A stretch of 64,000 bases of DNA from CAVTJL01 sp963735065 (GCA_963735065.1 CAVTJL010000001.1:372001-436000); one strand, 5' to 3'. Positions 8,207 to 17,966 are shown, numbered from the stretch's first letter. Notes: generated by a model from the letters alone, not told the origin. Made by a program: numbers and translations.

Positions 8207-9793
8207 ATGCCTGTCGGCAAGCTTTGTGCCGCGGGAGCCGCGCTCGGCCTCCTCGTCGCGGCGCCGGTGGCCGGCGAGACCCTTCGGTTCTCTGCCCGCG
8301 GCGACATCGGCAGCCTCGATCCCTACGGCCTGAACGAGACCTTCACGCTCGGCTATCTGGGCAACATCTACGAGGGTCTGGTGGCTCGCGGTCCCGATCT
8401 CGCCCTGGTCCCCGGCCTTGCCGAGCGCTGGGAGATCGTCGAGCCGACGCGCTGGCGCTTCCATCTGCGCAAGGGCGTCAAGTTCCAGAACGGCGACGCG
8501 TTCGATGCGGACGACGTGCTGTTCTCGGCGACGCGGGCCCGCGAGGCGGGCTCGGACCTGAAGGCCCGCCTCGCGGGCGTCGTGCAGGTCGTCAAGGTCG
8601 ACGACAGCACGGTCGACTTCGTGACGGAGACGCCCAACCCGATCCTCAATGCCGAGTGGGACACCTGGTACATCATGGATCGGGAGTGGGCCCTCGCGCA
8701 CGGGGCCCAGCATCCGACGCGAACCGGCGATCCGACGGGCACCTATGCCGACATGCACGCCAACGGCACGGGCCCCTTCGCCGTCACTGGCCGCGAGGTC
8801 GACGTGAGGACGACCGCCCGGCGCTTCGACGGATGGTGGGGCCAGCGCACCGACAATCTGGACGAGGTCGTCTTCGAGCCGATCAAGACCGACTCGACCC
8901 GGGTGGCCGCCCTCCTCTCGGGCGAGCTCGACGTCATCCTCTCGGTGCCCGTCCAGGACGTGCGGCGGATCGAGAGCAATCCCGGAACCCACGTCCTGAG
9001 CGGACCCGAGCTGCGCACCATCTTCCTCGGGCTCGACCAGTCGCGCGACGAGCTCCTCTACGCGACCGTGAAAGGCAAGAACCCCTTCAAGGACCGGCGC
9101 GTGCGCCTGGCCTTCTACCAGGCGATCGACATCGAGGCCATCAAGGCCAAGATCATGCGTGGCCAGTCGACGCCGACCGCCGCCATGGTGGCACCCGGCG
9201 TCGAGGGCTATCCCAAGGATCTTGAGCGCTATCCCTACGACCCGGCCGCCTCCCGCCGGCTCCTCGCCGAGGCGGGCTATCCGGACGGCTTCGGCGTCAC
9301 CCTCGACTGCCCGACCGACCGCTACGTCAACGACGAGTCCATCTGCGTCGCCATCGTCGGCATGCTCGCCCGCATCGGCATCAAGGTGCGTCTCGAGGCC
9401 AAGCCCAAGGCGCTCTACTTCGGCAAGGTCCTGGCCCAGGGCGGCTACGACACGAGCTTTTACCTGCTCGGCTGGACACCGACCAGCAACGACAGCTGGA
9501 GCACGCTCTTCAACGTCGTCCAGACACGCGATCCGGCGTCCGGGGCCGGCGCCTTCAATCTCGGCGGCTACTCGAGCCCGGCCATCGACGCGCTGTCGGG
9601 CCGGATCATGGGCGAGACCGACCTCGCCAGGCGCCGCGCGCTGATCGAGCAGGCCTGGCAGCTGCTGCACGACGATGTCGGCTATCTCCCCCTGCACCAG
9701 CAGGCGCTCGCCTGGGGCGTGCGCGACGGCGTCACGCTCGTCCAGCGACCCGACGACCAGTTCCTTTGGCGCTGGGTCCGCATCGAGCGCTGA
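8207..9793 (+). CDS. ABC transporter substrate-binding protein, family 5 (dipeptide/oligopeptide type)
   Basis: A 528-residue periplasmic binding protein. A signal peptide ends near residue 20 (APVAGETL). The family-5 core then follows: SARGDIGSLDPY, the GNIYEGLV motif and the WRFHLRKGVKFQNGDAFDADDV signature. A typical C-terminal lobe ends with the GYLPLHQQ strand. Such proteins deliver peptides, nickel, opines or glycosides to Dpp/Opp permeases. No cognate permease or ATPase gene is adjacent, since the next gene is pqiA. It must use components encoded elsewhere or act as a chemoreceptor-type binder. The start at 8207 follows AAGGAA. Confidence 0.88.
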   Translation: MPVGKLCAAGAALGLLVAAPVAGETLRFSARGDIGSLDPYGLNETFTLGYLGNIYEGLVARGPDLALVPGLAERWEIVEPTRWRFHLRKGVKFQNGDAFDADDVLFSATRAREAGSDLKARLAGVVQVVKVDDSTVDFVTETPNPILNAEWDTWYIMDREWALAHGAQHPTRTGDPTGTYADMHANGTGPFAVTGREVDVRTTARRFDGWWGQRTDNLDEVVFEPIKTDSTRVAALLSGELDVILSVPVQDVRRIESNPGTHVLSGPELRTIFLGLDQSRDELLYATVKGKNPFKDRRVRLAFYQAIDIEAIKAKIMRGQSTPTAAMVAPGVEGYPKDLERYPYDPAASRRLLAEAGYPDGFGVTLDCPTDRYVNDESICVAIVGMLARIGIKVRLEAKPKALYFGKVLAQGGYDTSFYLLGWTPTSNDSWSTLFNVVQTRDPASGAGAFNLGGYSSPAIDALSGRIMGETDLARRRALIEQAWQLLHDDVGYLPLHQQALAWGVRDGVTLVQRPDDQFLWRWVRIER

Positions 9794-9908
9794 GCGTGCG
9801 GCGGGGCCACATTCGGGCACCCTGAGCGGCCTTCGCCTTCCCGAAGCTGGACCTCGACCGCGCGGCCGGGGCACACTGACTACTCCGCGACCGCCCGAAG
9901 CCGAGGTC

Positions 9909-11195
9909 ATGAGCGATCAGACGCCCGAGAAGGGAACACAACAGCCGGTGGTGGCGTGCCATGATTGCGGCACCATCCATCATGTGATCCCGCTGCCCGC
10001 CGGCGAGAAGGCGCGCTGCATCCGTTGCGGCGCCACCCTCTATCGAGGCGTCCGGGACAGCATAGGGCGCGCGCTCGGCCTCTCGCTCGCCGCTCTCTTC
10101 CTGTTCGTGATCGCCCAGACCTTTCCGTTCCTCACCTTCGAGATGAAGGGGCTGGGTGACACCTCGACGCTCCTCTCGGGTGCCCGCGGCCTCTATCAGC
10201 AGGGCGTATGGCCGCTGGCCATCCTCGTCTTCATGGTCGCCACCGTCATTCCCCTGGTGAAGCTCCTGGCCTCGGTCTACGTGCTCCTGCCGCTCCACCT
10301 CGGTCGCCGGGTACGCTTCGGCGCCCAGGTCTTCCGCCTCGTCGAGCTCTGCAGTCCCTGGGCGATGATGGAGGTCTATCTGCTGGGCGTGATCGTGGCC
10401 TACGTGAAGCTCAGCGATTTCGCCACCTTGAGGCTCGACATAGCCCTCTTCGCCTTCGTGGCCCTCATCGTGCTGATGATCGCCGCCGAGGCGACGCTCG
10501 AGCCGCATGCCGTTTGGGAACGGTTCGGCCGGCAGAGCGACGCCAGGATCGTCCGGCCCAACCCGCCCCACGCCCTGGTGAGCTGCCACGCCTGCAGCCA
10601 GCTCGTGGCCATGCCGCCCGGCCTCCATGGCCACGGCCGGTGCCCGCGATGCGAGGCGCCGCTGCACCACCGCAAGCCCGACAGCCTCGCCCGGACCTGG
10701 GCGCTGGTCGCCGCCGCGACCATCCTCTACATCCCCGCCAACGTGCTACCGGTGATGCGCGTCACGAGCCTCGGCAAAGGCCAGGCGGACACCATCCTGA
10801 CCGGTGTGCGCGAGCTCCTCGCTGCGGGGATGTGGCCGGTGGCGCTTCTCGTCTTCTTCGCCAGCATCACGGTGCCGGTCCTCAAGCTCATCGGCCTCGT
10901 GACCCTCCTGGTGAGCGTTCACCGGGGCTCGGACTGGCGGACCCGCGAGAGAACCAAGATCTTCAGGATCATCGAGGGTGTTGGCCGGTGGTCCATGGTC
11001 GACATCTTCATGATCTCGATCCTGGTGGCGCTCGTGAACCTGGGCGCGCTGGCGACGATCGAGCCCGGGCCGGGCGCCATCTGCTTTGCCGCCGTTGTCG
11101 TGATCACGATGTTCGCGTCGATGAGCTTCGATCCCCGCCTGATGTGGGACGTCCAGAAGGAGGATGCCGATGGATCCGGGCTCGTCCGCGTCTGA
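9909..11195 (+). CDS. pqiA: Paraquat-inducible protein A (PqiA), intermembrane lipid transport
   Basis: A 428-residue inner-membrane protein made of two homologous halves. Each half starts with a zinc-ribbon-like four-cysteine motif (CHDCG...CIRCG near residues 17-40, and CHACS...CPRCEAP near residues 235-260). Each continues with a four-helix membrane domain containing the family motif of a glycine-rich helix followed by P-V-L/V-K-L. PqiA anchors the PqiB MCE tunnel that spans the periplasm for lipid movement. The start at 9909 gives the usual length but has no good ribosome site. The gene overlaps pqiB by 26 bases, and pqiC completes the operon. Confidence 0.9.
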   Translation: MSDQTPEKGTQQPVVACHDCGTIHHVIPLPAGEKARCIRCGATLYRGVRDSIGRALGLSLAALFLFVIAQTFPFLTFEMKGLGDTSTLLSGARGLYQQGVWPLAILVFMVATVIPLVKLLASVYVLLPLHLGRRVRFGAQVFRLVELCSPWAMMEVYLLGVIVAYVKLSDFATLRLDIALFAFVALIVLMIAAEATLEPHAVWERFGRQSDARIVRPNPPHALVSCHACSQLVAMPPGLHGHGRCPRCEAPLHHRKPDSLARTWALVAAATILYIPANVLPVMRVTSLGKGQADTILTGVRELLAAGMWPVALLVFFASITVPVLKLIGLVTLLVSVHRGSDWRTRERTKIFRIIEGVGRWSMVDIFMISILVALVNLGALATIEPGPGAICFAAVVVITMFASMSFDPRLMWDVQKEDADGSGLVRV

Positions 11196-12912
11196 TCAGA
11201 CGCCGCGCCCGCGGGCGCAGGCGGACAATGGCGTGACGATCGCCGAGGTCGACGTCAGGAAGCGACGTGGCATCTCGCTGGTCTGGACCATCCCGATCGT
11301 CGCGGCCATCGTCGCGGGGTACATCGCCGTCACGACCTATCTGAACCAGGGTCCGGTGATCACCATCAGCTTCGAGACCGGCGACGGCCTCGAGGCCGGC
11401 AAGACCAAGGTCAAGTACAAGGACGTCGACATCGGCGTCGTGCAGTCGGTCAAGATCAGCGACGACCTGCAGCGGGTCATGGCGACGGCCGAGATGAACA
11501 AGGGCACGTCCCACTTCCTGACGAGCGACGCACGCTTTTGGATCGTGCGGCCGCGCATCGGGGCAGGCGGCGTCTCGGGTCTCGGCACGCTGCTGTCCGG
11601 CGCCTATGTCGAGGTCGACCCCGGCGCGGCCAAGGGCAGCGCCGAGCGCGACTTCACCGGCCTCGAGGTCCCGCCGCTCATCCACTCGAACGTGCCCGGC
11701 CGTACCTATACCCTGATGGCGCCGTCGCTCGGCTCGATCTCGCGCGGGGCATCGATCTACTATCGCGGCATCGATGTCGGCCAGATCCTGGGCTACGAGC
11801 TCGCCAAGGACGACAAGAGCCTCATCATCCACATCTTCGTGCGCGACGCCGTACGACAAGCTGGTGCGGACCGACAGCCGCTTTTGGAACGTGAGCGGCC
11901 TCAGCCTGACCACCGGCGCCAACGGCGTCTCCGTCCACATGGCCTCCGTGCAGTCGCTGCTCGTAGGTGGCGTGGAGTTCGACACGCCGACCCGTCTCGA
12001 GACGGGCAAGGTCGCGGAGGCGAGACGCCTCGTTCCAGCTCTTCGACAGCCGCGCGGCGGTGGACGAGAATGCGTACACCGAGCGAATGCCCTTCATGGT
12101 GCGCTTCGAGGGGTCGCTCCGCGGCCTCAAGGTCGGCGCGCCGGTGGAGTTCCGCGGGCTCAAGATCGGCTCGGTCAGCGACATCCGGCTGGAATACAAC
12201 CCCCAGACGAACGCCGTGAGCCGTGCCGGTTCTGATCGAGATCGAGCCACAGCGTCTTCAGCTGTCCGGGCCGTTGGGCGCCATGAAGCCCTACGACGGC
12301 ATGGCCCGCCTGGTCGAGAAGGGCTTGCGCGCGCAGCTCGTGACCGGAAGCCTGCTCACCGGTGACCTGCTCGTGTCGCTGGACTTCCATCCCGAGGCGG
12401 CGCCCGCGAAGCTCGAGATGACCGAGCCCTATCCCACCATTCCCTCGGTCCCGACCCAGCTCGAGGCGTTGACCACCTCGCTCAACGGTATCCTCCAGCA
12501 GCTCTCCTCGATGCCGCTGCCGCAGCTCATCGCCGACCTCCGCACGACCGTGAACTCGATCAACGCCACGGTGAGCTCGCCGGCGATCAAAGAGACCGTC
12601 GATCGGCTCAACGCGGTCCTGGGCTCCGTCGACACCGTGGCCAAGCAGCTCCAGACCAACACGGGGCCCTTGATGCAGACCCTGCGCGACGCCGCCAACA
12701 ACGCCGACGAGGCGCTGAGCCAGATGAAGGTGACCATGGCCTCGGCCAGCGACATGCTCGGCCCGAACTCTCAGATGCGCTACAACATGACCAACCTGAT
12801 CAGCGAGCTGACCACGGCGGCACGATCCATCCGCGTGTTCGCGGACTATCTCGATCGCCATCCGGAGGCCCTGATACGCGGCAAGACCGGATCTGGAGCC
12901 TACGGCCAATGA
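11170..12912 (+). pseudogene. pqiB: PqiB, MCE (MlaD) domain protein, interrupted by three frameshifts
   Basis: The full homology would give about 579 residues: a short cytosolic tail, one membrane helix (SLVWTIPIVAAIVAGYIAV), three MCE domains and a C-terminal helical needle. The reading frame changes three times. After residue R in HIFVR an extra A at 11846 is needed to explain the jump to APYDKLVRTDSRFW. After KVAEA an extra A at 12023 precedes DASFQLFDSR. Near 12221 an extra C (or loss of two bases) precedes VPVLIEIEP. All homologous segments are otherwise intact and in order, so this is either a very recent pseudogene or base-call error. The ATG at 11170 follows AAGGAGG. The stop overlaps the pqiC start as ATGA. 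Confidence 0.85.
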
Positions 12913-13535
12913 CGAGCAAGCCCACGCCCGCCCCGATGGTGTCCTGGTCCCGGCGCGCGGTCGGGCTGGGCGCCCTCACGCTGCTCGCCGGCTGCCTGGC
13001 ACCTGCCACGCCCACCAGGTTCTATGTGCTCGACACGGAGCCGCCGCCGGAAGGCGCCGCCGCTCCGGCATCGAAGCTCTCGGTGGGCATCGCCCCCATC
13101 GACCTGCCGGACTATCTCGACCGGCCCGAGATGGTCATCCGCCGGGGCGCCAACCGGCTCGTGCTGAGCGAGTTCGACAAGTGGGGCGAGCGCCTCGATC
13201 AGCTCTTCGGGCGCACGCTGGCCGAGGACATGGCGAGCCGCCTCGACACCCCCAACGTCTTCCAGCTGCCGCTGCAGCGCGACCAGCATCTGGACTATCT
13301 CGTCATCCTCGACATCTATCGCTTCGAGGGCACCGAGAATGACGAGGCGATCCTCGATGCCCGTTGGCGCATCTACGACCGGGAAGGCTCGCGCCTCAGG
13401 GTCACCGACCGCAAGACCTTCACGCAGAAGCTCGCGGATGCCGGCTACCCGGCCCTGGCGACGGCCTTGAGCAAGACCGTGGGCGATCTCAGCGACGCGC
13501 TGACGGCGGCGATCCGCGGTCTCGTCGGGCACTGA
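12909..13535 (+). CDS. pqiC: PqiC/YmbA-type lipoprotein (ABC-type transport auxiliary)
   Basis: A 208-residue lipoprotein. The signal peptide carries a lipobox LLAGC with the modified cysteine near residue 36, followed by the family start TRFYVLD. The PqiC/ABC_trans_aux domain contains VGIAPIDLPDYLDRPEMVIR and NRLVLSEFDKWGERL, which are diagnostic. In E. coli, PqiC is an outer-membrane lipoprotein that docks the PqiB tunnel. The ATGA overlap with pqiB indicates translational coupling. Confidence 0.93.
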   Translation: MTSKPTPAPMVSWSRRAVGLGALTLLAGCLAPATPTRFYVLDTEPPPEGAAAPASKLSVGIAPIDLPDYLDRPEMVIRRGANRLVLSEFDKWGERLDQLFGRTLAEDMASRLDTPNVFQLPLQRDQHLDYLVILDIYRFEGTENDEAILDARWRIYDREGSRLRVTDRKTFTQKLADAGYPALATALSKTVGDLSDALTAAIRGLVGH

Positions 13536-13561
13536 CCGGGCGCAGCCGCCGCTACCCGGGC

Positions 13562-14272
13562 ATGGCCACGCTTCTCGTCCTCGGCTCGAAGCCCGAGCCG
13601 GTCCTGCCGCCCCGGCACCTGATCGATGCCGTGGCCTGCGCCAACGCGTCGGGCTTCTCGGCCCGCCAGCACGGCCTGCCCGATCCGGACTTCACCGTGA
13701 TGACGGCCGTCCTGACCTCGGGCAAGGGATCGGACGAGCATTCGCTGCGGCGTCTGGAGGGCCTCCGCACCCATCGCCTCTACCATCTGCCGCGCCCCAA
13801 GGCGGAGGCGGCGACGGGCCTCCGGGCATGGAAGCTCCTCTGGCGCATGCGCCATCTGACACCGCGCCACATGCGCCGCCGGCTCCGCGAGCTCGGCTAC
13901 CACTATGACGAGATGACCGTCTGGCCCGCCAGTCGCTACCACGCGCTGGTGCGCCGCCTCTGCCGGGACGATCCGGCCATCGACTCCCTGATCGGCACGA
14001 AGCAGCCTTCGACCGGCCTGATCGCGGTGGCGCTGGGCATCGACGACCCGCGCTTCGAGCGGATCGTCATGAGCGGCTTCGACTTCACCCTGACCCATGC
14101 CTACGGCACCAACCCGCTCATCGTCGAGCGCGGCAACGCTCTCAGCAAGCACGCGGACACCGACGTCGCCATCCTCCGCCGCCTGGCCGAGACCGCACCC
14201 CGCCTGCTGACGACCGAGCCCACGGTGCACGAGCGGACCGGCGTGCCGCTCTGGCCGGCAGCCGCAGACTAG
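13562..14272 (+). CDS. Glycosyltransferase family 29 (sialyltransferase)-like protein
   Basis: A 236-residue protein. Its C-terminal half carries features of GT29-like proteins seen in alphaproteobacteria: KQPSTGLIAVAL, a VMSGFDF strand, HAYGTN, and a late histidine (SKHADTDVAILRRL) before a TTEPTVHE end. These resemble the sialyl motifs in which PSTG and a conserved histidine lie in the CMP-sugar site. The N-terminal region is a small Rossmann-like strand (ATLLVLGSKPE). The donor and acceptor are unknown, so cell-surface glycan decoration is an inference. The gene starts 27 bp after pqiC and ends 10 bp before the next gene, so it may be co-transcribed. Confidence 0.6.
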   Translation: MATLLVLGSKPEPVLPPRHLIDAVACANASGFSARQHGLPDPDFTVMTAVLTSGKGSDEHSLRRLEGLRTHRLYHLPRPKAEAATGLRAWKLLWRMRHLTPRHMRRRLRELGYHYDEMTVWPASRYHALVRRLCRDDPAIDSLIGTKQPSTGLIAVALGIDDPRFERIVMSGFDFTLTHAYGTNPLIVERGNALSKHADTDVAILRRLAETAPRLLTTEPTVHERTGVPLWPAAAD

Positions 14273-14282
14273 CAGGAGTCCC

Positions 14283-15264
14283 ATGAGCATCCGCGTCACC
14301 CGCCTTGTCGACGGCCCGATCGTCGGGCCCGACCTCGACCCCGGCATCGGCGTGAACATCCAGGGCCCGTCGCTGATCCGCGTGCCCGAGTGGATCGAGG
14401 ACCGTCTGGGCGCCTACTATCTCTATTTCGCCGACCACAAGGGCAGCTACATACGCCTCGCCTATGCCGACGACCTCAGGGGACCGTGGCGCGTGCATGG
14501 GCCCGGCAGCCTGCACCTGGCGCAGTCGGGCTTTCTCACCGCCCCGCCCACCGTCTCCCCGGAGGAGCTGGCCCGACACGAGGCCCGGTATCGTGCCCGC
14601 GGTGCCATCTCGCACGACGTGCTGGCCGAGATCACCACGCCGCACATCGCCTCCCCCGACGTCCATGTGGATCCGGAGCGACGCCGGATCGTGATGTACT
14701 TCCATGGCCTGGACGGCGTCGGGCACCAGGTCTCGCGCGTAGCGCTTTCCGAGAACGGCATCGACTTCACGGCCCGGCCCGAGGTGATCGGCCGCTCCTA
14801 CATGCGCATCTTCCACCATGACGGGATGACCTACGCGCTCGCCATGCCGGGCATCCTGTCGCGCTCGGCCGACGGCCTGGGCGGCTTCGAGACGGGGCCG
14901 ACGCTCTTCAATCCCGACATGCGCCACGCCGCTCTCCTCAAGCGCGGCCGCACCCTCCTCGTCTTCTGGACCCAGGTCGGCGACGTGCCGGAGCGCATCC
15001 TCCTCAGCCGCATCGCGCTCGACGGCGACTGGCAGGGCTGGCGCGACGGGCCCGCGGTCGAGGTGCTGCGTCCCGAGCGCGCCTGGGAAGGGGCGGACGC
15101 CCCGCTCCTGCCCTCCGTCCGCAGCACCGCCTATGGCGTCGTGAACCAGCTCCGCGACCCGGCCATCTACGAGGAAGCGGGTGCAGATCTTCCTGCTCTA
15201 CGCCGTCGGCGGCGAGAGCGGCATCGCGATCGCCCGCGTGGAGCTCGCGCCCGCCGAGGGCTGA
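14283..15264 (+). CDS. Five-bladed beta-propeller (GH43/GH32-like fold) protein, frameshifted near the 3' end
   Basis: The homologous protein is about 326 residues and looks like an arabinanase/levansucrase-type beta-propeller. Repeated blade signatures include YYLYFADHKGSYIRLAY, TPHIASPDVHVDP, RRIVMYFHG and RNTLLVFW-like strands, with the acidic residues expected for a hydrolase. The frame breaks at the GGG run 15179-15181. Removing one G restores IYEEAVQIFLLYAVGGE and a stop at 15262-15264, one base before the neighbouring convergent stop. As written, the frame runs to 15305 with a low-complexity arginine-rich tail and overlaps the cupin gene. Substrate and activity are unknown. Confidence 0.7.
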
Positions 15265-15681
15265 CTATTTCTGCAGGATGGTGTTGCCGCCCGGCCCGGG
15301 GGTGAGGTCGATCACCAGCAGCTTCGTCTCGGTCGTCCCGGGATTGACCGCGTGATGCCACTGATCCACGGCCTCGACGATGAAGTCGCCGGCCTTGAAG
15401 GTCTGCACCTTGCCCGCGGACGTGTTGGTGATGGCGATCGATCCCGACAGCACATAGGCGTAGCGCGGGAACGGATGCTCGTGCTCGGGAAGGACGGCCC
15501 CGCCGGGGATGTCGTAGGTCGTGACCGTCACGGTCGCGTCGCCCTGGGGCAGGTGAATGGGCTGGCCGGTCCAGGTCCGGTCCGTCGTCGTCACGGGCTC
15601 GACGACGACCTTCGGCTCCGCCGCGTAGGCCAGCGACACCGCAGAGATCCCGAGCGCCACGGCGCAAGCTAGACGTCTCAT
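15265..15681 (-). CDS. Exported cupin domain protein
   Basis: A 138-residue protein. A cleavable signal peptide (MRRLACAVALGISAVSLAYA) precedes one cupin fold. The metal-site histidines are in PEHEHPFPRYAYVLSG (first motif) and in the DQWHHAV strand (second motif). Small periplasmic cupins of this type are common next to sugar or aromatic catabolic genes, but no reaction is assigned. It is convergent with the beta-propeller gene and its stop lies directly against the corrected stop of that gene. Confidence 0.82.
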   Translation of the reverse strand: MRRLACAVALGISAVSLAYAAEPKVVVEPVTTTDRTWTGQPIHLPQGDATVTVTTYDIPGGAVLPEHEHPFPRYAYVLSGSIAITNTSAGKVQTFKAGDFIVEAVDQWHHAVNPGTTETKLLVIDLTPGPGGNTILQK

Positions 15682-15920
15682 CCGGCCTCCCTATCTCTTC
15701 CAGCTCATGCCGTGATCGGAGGCGCCCGTCCCAACCGCGGCGGCCCGCCCGATCGCGCTCGGCTGCGTCGAGGTCGATAGCACGCCGTCGGCGGCGAGAG
15801 CAGCATGGGAACGGCCCGCCCGGGAACCTCCCTTGCCGACACGAGGGTAGTTGCCGGACCGACCGATTGTTAGTCTCGAGCCAGCATTTTCCTAGAACAC
15901 TGAAACGATACCTGGTGCCG

Positions 15921-16775
15921 ATGGAGTTCCTCCGCCCCTGGCTCGATGAGCGACGCCGCGTTCGCAAGCGCCGCCCGCAGCTCGAAGCCGCCGACGTCGT
16001 CTTCCTCTCGCATGCCAAGAGCGGCCGGACCTGGCTTCGCGTGCTGATGTCGCACGTCTGGCACCGGCTCCACGGAACGCCCGTGGACGAGATCGTGCAC
16101 CTCGACAATCTGCGTCGGCACCACGCCAACATCCCGTCCATCTACTTCACGCACGAGCACAACGAGCCGCGGGTGATCCGCCGGCGCCTGCCGCGTCTCA
16201 TCGCGGGTCGCCCGCTCGTGCTCATGGTGCGCGACCCCCGCGACATCGTCGTCTCGTTCTATTTCGAGCACAGCAGGCGCTCGACGGCGCGGGTGCGCGA
16301 GCGCATGGGCCTTCCGGCCGATATCGAGCGCACCTCCATGTCTGCCTTCGTGCTCGACAGGCGCTACGGCCTTCCCGCCTGCATCGAGTTCCTCAATCGC
16401 TGGGAGCGGCTCGCCGCGCAGCACGGCAACGCCTTGGTTCTGCGCTACGAGGACCTGCGCGCCGAGCCTGCCGCCTGGCTCCATCGGGTGATGCGCTTCC
16501 TCGGCACCGAGGCGGGCCGCGCGGACCTCGAGGCCGCGATCGCCTTCGCCGGGTTCGACGCCCTCCGGGAGAAGGAACGGCAGGACTTCTTCCACTCGGA
16601 GAAGATCCGCGCGGGCAATCCGGCCGACCCCGACTCCTTCAAGGTGCGGCGCGGCAAGATCGGCGGCTATCGCGACTATTTCGACGAGAGGGTCCTGCAG
16701 CGGATCGACGCGCTCGTGGCACAGCGGCTCTCGCCCCGGCTCGGCTACGCCGCCGCCGACCTCCGTCTGGGCTAG
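15921..16775 (+). CDS. Sulfotransferase (PAPS-dependent)
   Basis: A 284-residue sulfotransferase-domain protein. The 5'-phosphosulfate-binding loop is SHAKSGRTWLR (about residues 30-40). The 3'-phosphate motif is LVMVRDPRDIVVSFYF, and the C-terminal RKGKIGGYRDYF-like block closes the PAPS pocket. It is a clear paralogue of the protein at 23891-24793, sharing LRYEDLRAEP, EFLNRWE and KEKERQDFF motifs. The acceptor is unknown, and cell-envelope glycans are likely. I chose the ATG at 15921; a TTG at 15867 would add 18 residues. It is convergent with the methyltransferase at 16790. Confidence 0.88.
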   Translation: MEFLRPWLDERRRVRKRRPQLEAADVVFLSHAKSGRTWLRVLMSHVWHRLHGTPVDEIVHLDNLRRHHANIPSIYFTHEHNEPRVIRRRLPRLIAGRPLVLMVRDPRDIVVSFYFEHSRRSTARVRERMGLPADIERTSMSAFVLDRRYGLPACIEFLNRWERLAAQHGNALVLRYEDLRAEPAAWLHRVMRFLGTEAGRADLEAAIAFAGFDALREKERQDFFHSEKIRAGNPADPDSFKVRRGKIGGYRDYFDERVLQRIDALVAQRLSPRLGYAAADLRLG

Positions 16776-16789
16776 CGCCGGTCGGCCGC

Positions 16790-17713
16790 TCAGGCCTCTT
16801 TCTGTGCCACGACCATGCAGGCCTTGAGAAAGGCCTCCTGGGGGAAGTCGTCGAGCGCCAGGATCGGCTTCAGGCCATAGCGGCCAAGCTCGTCGATCGA
16901 GCCCCGGAAATAGTCGCGCCGGTAGACGTTGAGGCGGCTCCACAGGCTGCGGTTCACGTCCCGGAAGGGCTCGATCATCAGCACGTGGCGGCGCGCCACC
17001 CGTGCCAGCTCGGCCAGCGCCTTGGAGCGGATGCGCTCCATCTGCTCGACCGCCAGCACGGTGATCACGAGATCGAAGGCGCCATCCGCGAAGGGCAGCT
17101 CGGCGGCGCTGCCCTTGAGGAAGCGCACACGCCTGAAGGCCTCGGGGTCACGAACCGGAACCGGGGCATAGTCATGGATCGCCTGTGGCAGCGCAGGCTC
17201 GTCCTGGATCGCCAGCGCCGCGCGATGGCCGGCCTCGGTCAGCTCGATGCCTGTGAGCTCCACCTCGGGCATGCAGCCTGCGAGGGTGAGCAGATTGATC
17301 CCATTGCCGCAGCCGACCTCGAGGACGTTGGCCGGCTGGAGCTGCTCGATCGCCCGCCGGATGAGAAGAAGCCGAAAGCGTGCGCCGCCCACCTCCGGCG
17401 CCAGCGCGCGATGCTGCCGCCATTGCCACGGCACGCCCTCGTCCGCCGCGTGGCTCGGCAGGTAGCTCTCGATGTCGAGACGCGACCAGGCCCGATCGTA
17501 CTCCTGCTGGATCGCGTCGACATCACGAACGCGGCGGCCGCGCAGCAGCCCCCGCGCCACCTTGCGGAGCAGAGCCAGCCGCCGTCGGGGCAGCTCACGC
17601 CGCCAGACCGCCTCGAGCCTGTCGCCATCCGGAAGGATGAAGGGCGCGAAGCTCGCCCAGAGCTCGTTGGGGGAAATGCCGAGGCCGCTGGCCTCGAGGC
17701 TTGAGATCTTCAT
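16790..17713 (-). CDS. SAM-dependent methyltransferase (methyltransferase-11 type)
   Basis: A 307-residue protein with an N-terminal helical extension of about 130 residues and then a Rossmann methyltransferase core. Motif I is VLEVGCGNGINL, followed by VELTGIELTE (motif II), ELPFADGAFDLVITVLAVEQ (motif III) and VLMIEPF. Nothing indicates a specific acceptor. The neighbouring sulfotransferase suggests surface-glycan or small-molecule modification. The start at 17713 is chosen because the extra 24 residues from an alternative start at 17785 look non-coding. Its upstream region is the most AT-rich stretch in the window. Confidence 0.75.
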   Translation of the reverse strand: MKISSLEASGLGISPNELWASFAPFILPDGDRLEAVWRRELPRRRLALLRKVARGLLRGRRVRDVDAIQQEYDRAWSRLDIESYLPSHAADEGVPWQWRQHRALAPEVGGARFRLLLIRRAIEQLQPANVLEVGCGNGINLLTLAGCMPEVELTGIELTEAGHRAALAIQDEPALPQAIHDYAPVPVRDPEAFRRVRFLKGSAAELPFADGAFDLVITVLAVEQMERIRSKALAELARVARRHVLMIEPFRDVNRSLWSRLNVYRRDYFRGSIDELGRYGLKPILALDDFPQEAFLKACMVVAQKEA

Positions 17714-17807
17714 GGCTGAGGTTCCCGACCCGCAATGGATCGGCTCGCCTGCCGCGCAGGTCAGCGACCGATCCAGCGGGGCCACACAATCCTCCCGCCG
17801 CAGTCGG

Positions 17808-17887
17808 CAGTAAAATAAAAATTTGGTCAGAAATCGATCACTTTATCGAAGATCCGAATAATTTTACCATAACTCTAATAAAATGCG
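17808..17887. promoter_or_regulatory. AT-rich island between two operons
   Basis: These 80 bases are about 29% GC by my count, against roughly 68% for the surroundings. The stretch contains several A and T runs. It lies upstream of the methyltransferase (minus strand) and beyond the ilvD terminator, so it probably holds the methyltransferase promoter. No single -35/-10 pair stands out. Such islands are typical targets of nucleoid-silencing proteins. Confidence 0.4.
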
Positions 17888-17966
17888 CGCCTTCTTGGTG
17901 GTCCCTCGGGATACCCGGGCGCGGAACCGCCTGGGCGGGGTCCGGCCGATCTCGATACCGAGGCCC

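Noticed and set aside
11170..12912. Calling pqiB a set of separate small genes
   Set aside because: The pieces align in order to one MCE protein and lack separate starts with ribosome sites. One frameshifted gene explains them better.
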